Source: Flavobacteriales bacterium
Lineage (GTDB): Bacteria > Bacteroidota > Bacteroidia > Flavobacteriales_D > Crocinitomicaceae
Direction: 5' to 3'
NCBI GenBank assembly: GCA_947454525.1
Contig: CANGJM010000002.1
Coordinates: forward strand, 1-64,000
Length of the DNA: 64,000 nt
The notes under the pieces are model-generated. The model was not told the DNA's origin, searched no databases, and saw only the letters and a list, made by a program, of their open reading frames with translations. Both the position numbers and the translations under genes were made by a program. Positions 18,422-26,586 of the stretch are shown one piece after another (position 1 is the stretch's first letter; every line of letters starts with the position of its first letter).

Positions 18422-20188
18422 ATGGATATGGAATTTGACTTACCTAAAATGGGTGCAGCAGCAGAAAGTAACGCGAACTCAATCATCAAAGTAATTGGTG
18501 TTGGAGGTGGTGGTTCGAATGCGGTAAATCACATGTTCTTGCAAGGAATTGTTGGAGTAGATTTTATCGTATGTAATACGGATCGTCAGGCTTTGGATAT
18601 CTCTCCAGTCCCACACAAAATTCAGTTGGGTCCAACCTTAACGGAAGGCAGAGGAGCTGGAATGATTCCTGAAATGGGAATGAATGCAGCGATCGAAAAC
18701 ATCGAAGAAATTCGCGAAATCCTTTCGAAAAACACCAAAATGGTGTTTGTTACCGCAGGAATGGGTGGTGGAACCGGAACGGGAGCTGCGCCAGTGATTG
18801 CACAAGTAGCGAAGGATCTTGGGATTTTAACGGTTGGAATCGTCACTGTACCTTTTAATTTCGAAGGAAGAAAACGCCGTCAACAAGCGGAAGAAGGATT
18901 AGACAAAATGCGTCAAAACGTAGATACCTTGTTGATCATTAACAACGAGCGTTTACGTGAATTCGGAAAAAATATGTCGCTTTCTAGTGCGTTCTCTCAT
19001 GCAGATAATGTATTGACAGTAGCGGCAAAAGGTATTGCGGAAGTAATTTCAGTAACAGGAACAATCAACGTTGACTTCAATGATGTAAACACCGTTCTTC
19101 GTAACAGTGGACAAGCAATCATGGGTAGCGCTGTTGCAGCGGGTGAAGACCGTGCGCTTGTTGCAGTGAAAGAAGCCTTGACTTCTCCATTATTGAACGA
19201 TAACGACATCAATGGCGCAAGTTATGTGTTGTTAAACATTACTTATGGAGATCATGAAGTGATGATGGATGAAATTACCGAAATCACGGATTACATTCAG
19301 GATGCTGCAGGTGCAACAGCGGATGTTATTTGGGGTCATGGTTATGATGCTGCTTTAGGTGATAAAATTTCCATTACATTAATCGCAACAGGATTCTCTT
19401 CCTCCCCAATTACGGGTTTTGAGAGAGCTCCAGAGCGCAAGATCGTCGCGCTGGAGGATGAAAACAGAAAAGAGATTGTAAGTCCATTAGAATCTCCGGT
19501 ACAACACACAACGATCCAGAGTGAAATAAGTCAAGAGCCATTCTTGAAAGCAGATGATACGTTTGTAAGCCAAGCACCAATCGCGATGCCAGAGCCTACT
19601 CCAGTAAACACAGTGGAAACTCCAATCCTTGAAACAACACGTTTTGAATTGGATGAACCAACGGTGAGTGAGAACTTTTCTTACCACATGGAGGAAGTAA
19701 CTTCAGTATCTGATATGCCGGCTTTAGATGTGGAAGCTTCAGTGGATAGCTTTGAGGAGAACAATGCTTTTTCTTGGGATGTAATGGACGCAAGTTCATC
19801 TGCAGTAGAAGAAGAAATCGTTTACCAAGCTCCGATTCAATCGGTATCCGAAGTGAAAGAACCTGAAACAATCGTTCGCCACATGTTGGAAGATGATGCA
19901 GAGGAACGCATGAGCATTGAACCTGCAAAACGTATCCTTTCTCCAGAAGAACAACAACGCAAAGCACAAGAACGTGTTTCTCGTATCCAAGAATACACAG
20001 CGAAATTGAAAAAAGCGGAAGGTATCGTTGAATTTGAAAATGAGCCTGCTTTCGTTCGTCGCAATATAAGTATCCAACAATCGACTCCAAGTACAGAAGA
20101 ACGTTTCTCACGCTTCGGTTTATCTCAAGATGAGGACGGTAGAGTTGGATTACGAACAAATAATTTCTTACACGATAACGTAGACTAA
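18422..20188 (+). CDS. ftsZ: Cell division protein FtsZ with long C-terminal extension
   Basis: Tubulin-like GTPase that forms the division ring. The GTPase core spans residues about 20-330, with VGGGGSNAVNHM, the tubulin signature GGGTGTGAAPVIAQ (about 115-128) and NVDTLLIINNERL. At 588 residues it is about 200 longer than E. coli FtsZ. The extra part is an acidic, low-complexity linker with many Glu, Pro, Ser and Thr, then a basic stretch and the ending LRTNNFLHDNVD instead of the canonical C-terminal peptide. ATG at 18422, with a second in-frame ATG two codons later. Confidence 0.97.
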   Translation: MDMEFDLPKMGAAAESNANSIIKVIGVGGGGSNAVNHMFLQGIVGVDFIVCNTDRQALDISPVPHKIQLGPTLTEGRGAGMIPEMGMNAAIENIEEIREILSKNTKMVFVTAGMGGGTGTGAAPVIAQVAKDLGILTVGIVTVPFNFEGRKRRQQAEEGLDKMRQNVDTLLIINNERLREFGKNMSLSSAFSHADNVLTVAAKGIAEVISVTGTINVDFNDVNTVLRNSGQAIMGSAVAAGEDRALVAVKEALTSPLLNDNDINGASYVLLNITYGDHEVMMDEITEITDYIQDAAGATADVIWGHGYDAALGDKISITLIATGFSSSPITGFERAPERKIVALEDENRKEIVSPLESPVQHTTIQSEISQEPFLKADDTFVSQAPIAMPEPTPVNTVETPILETTRFELDEPTVSENFSYHMEEVTSVSDMPALDVEASVDSFEENNAFSWDVMDASSSAVEEEIVYQAPIQSVSEVKEPETIVRHMLEDDAEERMSIEPAKRILSPEEQQRKAQERVSRIQEYTAKLKKAEGIVEFENEPAFVRRNISIQQSTPSTEERFSRFGLSQDEDGRVGLRTNNFLHDNVD

Positions 20189-20634
20189 TGGGATTTACTG
20201 AACTGATTAACGAGGATATCAAAAAAGCAATGCTAGCGAGAGAAAAAGAGAAGTTAGCTGCTTTGAGAGATATTAAATCCAAACTTTTACTGGAAGCAAC
20301 TTCTGGTAATGGAGAGGTGAGTGATGAAGTGGGTATTAAAATTTGCATGAAGTTGCACAAACAACGCATGGAAACCTATGAGTTATATATTGCTCAGAAT
20401 CGCCAAGATTTGGCAGATGATGAACTTTTTCAAGCAAAGATCATTGAGGCTTACTTGCCGAAAATGATGGATGAGGAAGAAGTGAAAGCAGAAGTGGCTG
20501 CCGCTATTGAAGCTGTAGGCGCAAGCGGACCTCAGGACATGGGGAAAGTGATGGGTCTTCTCAGTGGAAAATTGGCTGGCAAAGCAGATGGAAAATTAAT
20601 CGCCTCCTTAGTAAAAGAACTATTGGCGAAATAA
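20188..20634 (+). CDS. GatB/YqeY domain protein
   Basis: Small protein of 148 residues made entirely of a GatB/YqeY domain. This domain is also found at the C-terminus of the amidotransferase subunit GatB, where it binds tRNA. Visible: INEDIKKAMLAREKEKLAAL, LRDIKSKLL, EAYLPKMMDEEEV and the closing GKADGKLIASLVKELL. Free-standing members have no firmly known role. The start codon shares a base with the ftsZ stop (TAATG), so it is the last gene of the dcw operon, followed by a strong terminator. Confidence 0.92.
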   Translation: MGFTELINEDIKKAMLAREKEKLAALRDIKSKLLLEATSGNGEVSDEVGIKICMKLHKQRMETYELYIAQNRQDLADDELFQAKIIEAYLPKMMDEEEVKAEVAAAIEAVGASGPQDMGKVMGLLSGKLAGKADGKLIASLVKELLAK

Positions 20635-20649
20635 TGATAACAAACAACA

Positions 20650-20689
20650 AACGAAGAAAAACGCATCGCTTGGTGCGTTTTTCTTCGTT
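20650..20689 (+). terminator. Terminator of the dcw cluster
   Basis: Perfect 16-bp stem AACGAAGAAAAACGCA (20650-20665) and its complement (20674-20689) with an 8-base loop. The stem begins 15 bases after the yqeY stop. Confidence 0.85.
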
Positions 20690-20706
20690 TATATAAGATT
20701 AGTCAA

Positions 20707-21288
20707 ATGAAAGTTAGCTTAGCGGAAACAATTCGAGCTTACCATCAGAAAGGATGGTCGCCAGCAACCTCCACTAATTATTCGTTTAAGGAGAATGGCC
20801 AAATTTGGGTGTCGAGGTCTGGTGTGGATAAGTCCACGTTTAGTGCGGAGGATTTTATTCCCATTGATGAAAACGGAGTCGTTCAAGCGCCGTTCGAAGG
20901 CGTAAAACCGTCCGACGAAACCATGATTCATGTGCTCATCTATCGATTATTTCCCGAAGCTCAAGTTATTTTACATAGTCATTCAAAAAACCCAGTATTA
21001 ATCTCGATGAAAAAGGATCGGTTTTTTGCGGTCGAAAATTATGAACTTCAAAAAGGATTCGCTGGTGTGAAAACACATGCATGCCGCATTGAAATTCCCA
21101 TTTTTGAAAATGCACAGGACATGAGCTATTTCGAGCAAGTACTTCCGGAACGCAAAGCGGCTATTCAACAACATTGTTTTCTGATTCGTCAACACGGAAC
21201 GTATGCGTGGGGAGAAAATCTTTTCGCTGCGAAGAGACATTTGGAATCCTTGGATTATCTTTGTGAATGTGAATTAGAACAAATCTGA
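20707..21288 (+). CDS. mtnB: Methylthioribulose-1-phosphate dehydratase
   Basis: Class II aldolase-fold enzyme of the methionine salvage pathway, 193 residues. The family is recognised from WSPATSTNYSF, VSRSGVDKSTFSAEDFI and the metal-binding HSHSKNPVL and RQHGTYAWGENLFAAKRH. It is the first gene of a three-gene unit; its stop shares the A of the next ATG (TGATG). Confidence 0.93.
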   Translation: MKVSLAETIRAYHQKGWSPATSTNYSFKENGQIWVSRSGVDKSTFSAEDFIPIDENGVVQAPFEGVKPSDETMIHVLIYRLFPEAQVILHSHSKNPVLISMKKDRFFAVENYELQKGFAGVKTHACRIEIPIFENAQDMSYFEQVLPERKAAIQQHCFLIRQHGTYAWGENLFAAKRHLESLDYLCECELEQI

Positions 21289-21833
21289 TGGCCATATTAT
21301 CTATCCCAAATCAACAAGTACAATTGACGGATCCTCAAGAAATCAGGACCTTCATGAACCAAAGAGGTATTTTCTTTGACCAATGGTCTTGTGCCGTCCA
21401 CTTTGACGATACAGCGAGCACGGAAGAGATACTAGCGGCGTACGCAGCGGATTTAGATCCATTTATGAAGAATGGCGGCTATGAAACTGCGGATGTGATC
21501 TCCATCAATTCCTTGACAGAAAATTATGAGGCAATTCGTAACAAGTTTTTGGCGGAACATACGCATTCAGAGGATGAAATTCGTTTTTTTGTGGATGGAC
21601 AAGGATTGTTCTGGTTTCATTTAGAAAATGAGGATGTCTTCAATCTACTATGTGAACGTGGTGACTTAATATCCGTTCCTGCTGGAACAAAACATTGGTT
21701 CGATGCAGGTGAAACAAATCCCTTTGTAAAAGCCATTCGGATTTTTATCGATATGTCCGGTTGGGTGCCGCATTACACCGAATCAGGAAAAGAAAATGAA
21801 TTTTTAGCCTTTAATTTCCCAACGCGTGGATAA
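21288..21833 (+). CDS. mtnD: Acireductone dioxygenase
   Basis: Cupin-fold metal enzyme (Fe or Ni) that oxidises the acireductone of methionine salvage. The metal motif HTHSEDEIRFFVDGQG (about residues 88-103) and the later His in PAGTKHWFDAGE are present. The length of 181 is typical. It lies between mtnB and mtnC with one-base and 8-base overlaps, in pathway order. Confidence 0.94.
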   Translation: MAILSIPNQQVQLTDPQEIRTFMNQRGIFFDQWSCAVHFDDTASTEEILAAYAADLDPFMKNGGYETADVISINSLTENYEAIRNKFLAEHTHSEDEIRFFVDGQGLFWFHLENEDVFNLLCERGDLISVPAGTKHWFDAGETNPFVKAIRIFIDMSGWVPHYTESGKENEFLAFNFPTRG

Positions 21834-22509
21834 TCAAATTAAGTATATTTTAAGTGACATCGAGGGAACAACATCTTCCATTTCTTTCGTTGTGGATGAA
21901 TTGTTTCCGTATTTCAGAGAACACATTCAAGAGTTGCCAAAAATGGCTCAAGTAAGTGAAGTGAAGGAATCTTTCTCCCAAGTGATTAAACTAGTGAAAG
22001 AGGAGGAAGGTAAAAGCATCACAACGACAGAAGAAGTCATCGCTTACCTAGACAAATGGAGTCGAGAGGACAGAAAAGTAACTCCGCTCAAAACCTTACA
22101 GGGATTTGTGTGGAAAAAAGCATACGAGGACGGTGATATCAAAGGACACGTTTACGACGATGTGCCAACGTGTTTCAATAAATGGAGAGCGAATGGATTG
22201 AAGATTGGTATTTTTTCCTCGGGATCTATTCATGCTCAAAAATTATTGTTTCAATTTAGCTGCTTTGGCGACTTAAGTAAACACCTCTCCAATTACTTCG
22301 ATACGAAGACTGGAGCAAAACGCGATCCGGAAACCTATAAAACGATTGCCGAAATTCTAGACCTCGAGCCACAGCAAATTTTGTTCTTATCGGATATTAC
22401 GGAAGAATTGGAAGCTGCTGATGGAATGGGATATCAAACCATGCAATTGGTTCGACCAGGAACGAAGGCATCGTGGAAAAACACGGTGGCTAGTTTCAAC
22501 GAGATTTAA
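21826..22509 (+). CDS. mtnC: Enolase-phosphatase E1
   Basis: HAD-family bifunctional enolase/phosphatase that forms the acireductone. Visible: the first HAD motif variant LSDIEGTTSSISFV, FVWKKAYEDGDIKGHVYDDV, IFSSGSIHAQKLLF (Ser motif) and ILFLSDITEELEAA (acid motif). Start is a GTG at 21826 overlapping mtnD by 8 bases; no ATG lies near the conserved start. The 227-residue length is normal. Confidence 0.95.
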   Translation: MDNQIKYILSDIEGTTSSISFVVDELFPYFREHIQELPKMAQVSEVKESFSQVIKLVKEEEGKSITTTEEVIAYLDKWSREDRKVTPLKTLQGFVWKKAYEDGDIKGHVYDDVPTCFNKWRANGLKIGIFSSGSIHAQKLLFQFSCFGDLSKHLSNYFDTKTGAKRDPETYKTIAEILDLEPQQILFLSDITEELEAADGMGYQTMQLVRPGTKASWKNTVASFNEI

Positions 22510-22533
22510 GTCCAAACGATTTTTTAGACATAA

Positions 22534-22561
22534 AAAAAGCCGATCAAGTGATCGGCTTTTT
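22534..22561. terminator. Bidirectional terminator between mtnC and the DUF1573 gene
   Basis: Perfect 12-bp stem AAAAAGCCGATC / GATCGGCTTTTT with a 4-base loop. The A and T runs allow it to work on both strands, which suits the convergent genes on either side. Confidence 0.9.
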
Positions 22562-22582
22562 CATTTTGATAAGAGTATTTTC

Positions 22583-23026
22583 TTAGTTGTTGATTGGTGC
22601 ACCAGCGTTGTTAACTGGAGTTCCAACTTCTGGAGCAGGACCAACTTCACCTTTAATACGGATCACTTTGTTCGGCTCGTTGATAGCGTTTGACGTGATG
22701 GTTACGTTTTTGTTGATTGGACCTGGACGGTTTGTATCGTATTTCACACGAATAACACCTTTCGCTCCTGGTGCAATTGGGTCTTTCGGCCACTCAGGAA
22801 CTGTACATCCACAAGATCCTTTCGCATTTGAAATGATCAAAGGCTCGTCTCCTGTATTTTTGAATTCGAAATTACAATAAGGCTCTCCACCGTATTTGAT
22901 GTTGCCATAATCGTGCGTTTCTTTGCTGAATTCGATTTTTGCACCTTTCTCAATTTGTGCGTTTACTGTGTTCATTCCCAAAACGGCGATGAACATAATT
23001 CCAAAAGATAAAAATAGTTTTTTCAT
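22583..23026 (-). CDS. Secreted DUF1573 domain protein
   Basis: Exported protein of 147 residues with a signal peptide (LFLSFGIMFIAVLGMNTVNA). It carries one DUF1573 immunoglobulin-like domain: FSKETHDYGNIKYGGEPYC, FKNTGDEPLIISNAKGSCGC and VKYDTNRPGPINKNVTI. Such proteins are very common in Bacteroidetes and their role is unknown. A possible -7 box TAAGTTTG lies at 23047-23054 on the minus strand, without a clear -33 box. Confidence 0.9.
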   Translation of the reverse strand: MKKLFLSFGIMFIAVLGMNTVNAQIEKGAKIEFSKETHDYGNIKYGGEPYCNFEFKNTGDEPLIISNAKGSCGCTVPEWPKDPIAPGAKGVIRVKYDTNRPGPINKNVTITSNAINEPNKVIRIKGEVGPAPEVGTPVNNAGAPINN

Positions 23027-23142
23027 GGTCGATTAATTTTATAAACCAAACTTACGGAGGATTCAATCGTCCGATTTTTATTTAACTAAATGTTAACAGA
23101 TTTAATTTTCTGTACCTGTCAATTGATTTGTGCTTCAAAAGT

Positions 23143-24144
23143 CTATTTCTTAATCCATCCGCGCTTTATGAAAAGCACGACTAGTCCGATGGAAAGCGCG
23201 AACATAAAGGCAATCACCGAGTAGTAACCATATGTATACTTTAACTCTGGCATATACTCGAAATTCATTCCGTAAACGCCGACAATAAAGGTTAAGGGAA
23301 TAAAGATGGAACTCACAACCGTTAAAACACGCATAATTTCATTCATGCGTTGTCCTTGTGCTGCGTAATATAAATTAGCCATTCCCTCCAAAATTTGCTT
23401 ATTCGCATCAATTTCTTCGAGAACGCTCATGCATGAGGAACGTAAACTTCGAAAGTAATGGCGATTGCTACTTTGTATAAATGGACTCTCGCTATTTTCT
23501 AATTGATTGGTGACGTCACGCATGGGTTGAGCAATCTTCCGTAATTCAATCAGCTTGCGTTTTTCCAATTCAATGCTTGCCAAAATAGACTTGTCCTGTG
23601 TCAGGTGAAGTTGCGTATCAATCGTTTCGATTTGAGAAGAAATTTCCTCAAGAACCTCGAAGTAATTATCAATAATGGCTTCTAACATGCGAAACATGAG
23701 GAAATCGGAGCCTTTTGAGCGAATTTTTCCTCTCCCTTTTTCTATGCGGTCTCGTACATCTGGAAAGTGATCAGAAGGTTTGTCCTGGAAGGAAATCAAA
23801 TAATTTTCGCCCATTAAAAACGAAATTTGATCCTGATGTAAAAATGGATTCCCAAGTTCCTTCGGTAAGGCAGACATCACATGGAAGGACATATACTTGC
23901 TATATTCTTCGACTTTCGGTCGACGTACTTGTTTATAGATGCTCTCGATGGTTAATTTATCGATGCCCAGTTTATGGCATAATTGTTCAATCGCTTCTTC
24001 ATCCTCGATGCCGTGAAAGTTTAACCAAGCGACATGATCATTGTCTAGTTCGGATTCTAAAAACTCATCGGCAAAATACGAAGATGACTCCTGTTTAACG
24101 GAGTAAAAAGTAGCATTGTACTTATATAGCTGAATGTTTCCCAT
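23143..24144 (-). CDS. corA: CorA-family magnesium/cobalt transporter
   Basis: Homopentameric divalent cation channel of the inner membrane, 333 residues. It has a large soluble N-terminal domain and two C-terminal membrane helices. The signature GMN is in FIVGVYGMNFEYMPELKY, followed by the last helix VIAFMFALSIGLVVLFIKRG. Its start lies 23 bases inside the preceding small CxxC gene on the same strand, so it is probably co-transcribed with feoAB. Confidence 0.95.
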   Translation of the reverse strand: MGNIQLYKYNATFYSVKQESSSYFADEFLESELDNDHVAWLNFHGIEDEEAIEQLCHKLGIDKLTIESIYKQVRRPKVEEYSKYMSFHVMSALPKELGNPFLHQDQISFLMGENYLISFQDKPSDHFPDVRDRIEKGRGKIRSKGSDFLMFRMLEAIIDNYFEVLEEISSQIETIDTQLHLTQDKSILASIELEKRKLIELRKIAQPMRDVTNQLENSESPFIQSSNRHYFRSLRSSCMSVLEEIDANKQILEGMANLYYAAQGQRMNEIMRVLTVVSSIFIPLTFIVGVYGMNFEYMPELKYTYGYYSVIAFMFALSIGLVVLFIKRGWIKK

Positions 24145-24286
24145 GGTTGTTTTGCTCTTTCTTCGGTGTTTGATTTAATGCACATCCCTCACAACTAGAG
24201 CTCTTTTTGGAAAACTGATTCCAAGTCCTACTTGCGATGTAGTATACGGAAAGTCCAAGTGCCAAAAGAATGATGATTGTTTGCAT
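24122..24286 (-). CDS. Small FeoB-associated Cys-rich membrane protein
   Basis: A 54-residue frame from the ATG at 24286. One N-terminal membrane helix (MQTIIILLALGLSVYYIASR) is followed by a short basic stretch and C-x2-C in SSSCEGCALNQ, then a polar tail. Size, topology, CxxC pair and position directly after feoB match the FeoB-associated Cys-rich membrane proteins, which may serve a FeoC-like role in ferrous iron uptake. Its end overlaps corA by 23 bases in another frame. Confidence 0.75.
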   Translation of the reverse strand: MQTIIILLALGLSVYYIASRTWNQFSKKSSSCEGCALNQTPKKEQNNHGKHSAI

Positions 24287-24316
24287 AACTAAACGAATAT
24301 ACGATTTATCCGTGAA

Positions 24317-26269
24317 TTAAGAGAGGAGAACAAAGCAAAACCATGCTGAAAAGTACGCTAATAATCCCATGAAAACCAATTGAATAACGGGCCATTTCCA
24401 TGAATTTGTTTCGCGTTTTACAACCGCCATCGTTGCCATGCATTGCATCGCAAACACATAGAAGACCATTAATGAAACGCCACTTGCCAAAGTGAAAACG
24501 GGAGTCCCATCTGCTTTTACTTCGTTCCGCATGCGATCGATAAGCAAGGATTGCTCTTCACTGTCGTCTTGTACAGCATAAATAGTTGCCAAAGACCCAA
24601 CAAATACTTCCCTAGCTGCAAACGAAGTAATCAATGAAATGCCAATTTTCCAATCGTATCCTAACGGTGCAATAACTGGCTCCATTCCTTTGCCTAGAAT
24701 GCCAATGTAGGAATTGGAAAGTTTACAGGCGTCCATTGCTTTTGTTTGTTCTTTTTTAGTCATAGACTGATAAACCCTTGTTTTGCTCAATCCATGCATA
24801 GATTCTTTCATGTTTGGACCGAAACTAGCCAGGAACCACAGAATGATGGAAATCGCTAAAATGATTTTACCGGCATCGAGGATAAATATTTTTACTTTTT
24901 CAAGTACGTTAATGAGCACATTTCCCCAACGAGGATTCTTGTAATCTGGCAATTCTAAAAGCAGAAATCCTTTTTCTTTTTGTTTGATCATCAACTTTAA
25001 AAGCAAGGAAACCAACAACGCAAAAACAATTCCTAAACTGTATAATCCAAATAGGACAATTCCCTGTAAGTTGATGATCCCAAAAACAAAGGTTTTCGGA
25101 ATGACCAATGAAATCAATAGGGTGTAGACGGGAATTCGTGCGCTACAACTCATGAACGGAGCGACTAAAATCGTAATGAGTCGTTCCTTCCAATTGGAAA
25201 TCGTTCGTGTTGCCATGATTCCCGGAATGGCACAAGCCACACTGGACATCAGTGGCACAACACTTTTACCATTGAGTCCAAAAGGACGCATGAGTCGGTC
25301 CATGATAAATACAACCCGAGACAAATATCCGCTCTCTTCTAGTATGGAAATGAAAAAGAAAAGCATGGCAATTTGCGGAACAAACACCACTACACCGCCA
25401 ATTCCAGGTATGATTCCTTGTGATATTAAATCGTTTACTAGTCCGGGCTGAATGGTTTCACTACTCCAAGTCGAAAAATGGGAGAACATGGAGTCGATCC
25501 AGTTCATTGGAGCATTGGCAAACGTAAAAATAAATTGAAAAATGGTCAATAAAACAAATGCAAAAATCACATAGCCCAAAAAGGGATGCACCAAAACACG
25601 GTCAATTTTTCGCGAAACACTATCGCCTTCTGGCGCTTTTGTTTGCACAATATGCTTCAACGCATCTTTGATTTTTCTTAAACGTTGTTCCGCCTCTAAT
25701 TTTTGACATTGAACATCGTCGATTGCGCACAGTTCAGCTGATTCGAGGAATTTTGCTGGGTTTCGCTCAACGATTCGCTCGCTTGTCAGTGCTTTTAGGA
25801 CGCGGTCCTTTCCAAGTCCGATGCGTGCATTGGATTGAATAATGGGCACACCTGGAAACATGTTTCCTAATTCTTCAGTCGCAATAACAATTCCTTTTCT
25901 TTGCGCCAGGTCCCACATGTTCAAGACCAAAATACACGGGATTCCTAAATCGTATACTTGAGAAAAGAATAGTAAGTTCCGTTGTAAATTACTAGCATCA
26001 ACCACAAAAACAATCTGATCTGGATGTTGTGAATGACTTGGATCGGAAAGTACATCAAAGACAACTGATTCTTCTTTGGATCTCGGATAAATGCTATATG
26101 TTCCAGGGAAATCGATGAGTTCATGTTGAACTTGATCTAGTTGAATGGAGCCACTTCGTTTTTCGACAGTAACCCCGGCAAAATTCCCTACCTGTTGACG
26201 CAAACCTGTCAAGAGATTAAATACGGAACTTTTGCCCGTATTCGGATTGCCGAGTAACGCAATTTTCAT
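24317..26269 (-). CDS. feoB: Ferrous iron transport protein B
   Basis: Inner membrane Fe(II) transporter with an N-terminal G domain. G1 is GNPNTGKS (residues 7-14), G3 lies in LIDFPGTYSI and G4 is N-M-W-D in VLNMWDLAQRKG. The membrane part has the paired gate regions, for example IPGIGGVVVFVPQIAMLFFF and VACAIPGIMATRT. I chose the ATG at 26269 (650 residues), three codons after a TTG that also opens the frame, because the G1 motif then sits at the usual distance. It follows feoA on the same strand. Confidence 0.96.
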   Translation of the reverse strand: MKIALLGNPNTGKSSVFNLLTGLRQQVGNFAGVTVEKRSGSIQLDQVQHELIDFPGTYSIYPRSKEESVVFDVLSDPSHSQHPDQIVFVVDASNLQRNLLFFSQVYDLGIPCILVLNMWDLAQRKGIVIATEELGNMFPGVPIIQSNARIGLGKDRVLKALTSERIVERNPAKFLESAELCAIDDVQCQKLEAEQRLRKIKDALKHIVQTKAPEGDSVSRKIDRVLVHPFLGYVIFAFVLLTIFQFIFTFANAPMNWIDSMFSHFSTWSSETIQPGLVNDLISQGIIPGIGGVVVFVPQIAMLFFFISILEESGYLSRVVFIMDRLMRPFGLNGKSVVPLMSSVACAIPGIMATRTISNWKERLITILVAPFMSCSARIPVYTLLISLVIPKTFVFGIINLQGIVLFGLYSLGIVFALLVSLLLKLMIKQKEKGFLLLELPDYKNPRWGNVLINVLEKVKIFILDAGKIILAISIILWFLASFGPNMKESMHGLSKTRVYQSMTKKEQTKAMDACKLSNSYIGILGKGMEPVIAPLGYDWKIGISLITSFAAREVFVGSLATIYAVQDDSEEQSLLIDRMRNEVKADGTPVFTLASGVSLMVFYVFAMQCMATMAVVKRETNSWKWPVIQLVFMGLLAYFSAWFCFVLLS

Positions 26270-26302
26270 GGTTTGCAAACTTATTAATTTTGAGTCAAAG
26301 CA

Positions 26303-26527
26303 TTACGCTTTCACTTCAATAAATTGCGCTTCTTCTAAGCGTAATGAAAGAATGGTGCCGTTCAGCTCAATGGCAATTGGATCACCAAATGGCGCTTTGA
26401 ACAATGTGGTGATCAATTGTCCCGCTACTAATCCCATTTCAGTCAACTTCGATGAAATAGGGGAATTGTCAACAGAAACAATTTCTACTACGCGCTGTAA
26501 TTCAATATGATCCAATGTGTTCAACAT
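26303..26527 (-). CDS. feoA: Ferrous iron transport protein A
   Basis: Small SH3-like cytoplasmic partner of FeoB, 74 residues. ISSKLTEMGLVAGQLITTLF and GDPIAIELNGTILSLRLEEA are the family core. It is the first gene of the feoA-feoB-CxxC protein-corA unit, 33 bases before feoB, with its own promoter. Confidence 0.94.
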   Translation of the reverse strand: MLNTLDHIELQRVVEIVSVDNSPISSKLTEMGLVAGQLITTLFKAPFGDPIAIELNGTILSLRLEEAQFIEVKA

Positions 26528-26531
26528 GCGC

Positions 26532-26562
26532 CAAAATTACGTTCAATTGCGCTCAATTGAAA
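26532..26562 (-). promoter_or_regulatory. feoA promoter with inverted repeat in the spacer
   Basis: On the minus strand: -33-like box TTTC (26559-26562), 19-base spacer, -7 box TAATTTTG (26532-26539). A perfect inverted repeat TTCAATTG-N4-CAATTGAA (26542-26561) fills the spacer, the place where a repressor would block polymerase. A second repeat AAATACCA-N6-TGGTATTT lies next to it at 26560-26581 and could instead be a weak lysC terminator. An iron-responsive repressor (Fur or DtxR type) is the natural guess. Confidence 0.5.
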
Positions 26563-26586
26563 TACCACTTTTATGGTATTTGTCTA

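Noticed and set aside
19596..20369. 257-codon open frame on the minus strand antisense to ftsZ
   Set aside because: It lies over the ftsZ tail and the yqeY start, its protein is low in recognisable structure and looks like a frame shadow of the repetitive acidic linker.
23047..23054. Promoter of the DUF1573 gene
   Set aside because: The -7 box TAAGTTTG is good but no TTTG stands at 17-23 bases upstream, so it is not listed as a separate feature.
26560..26581. Inverted repeat AAATACCA-N6-TGGTATTT as a firm lysC terminator
   Set aside because: Only 8 bp, AT-rich and without a T run, so it is mentioned only with the feoA promoter.
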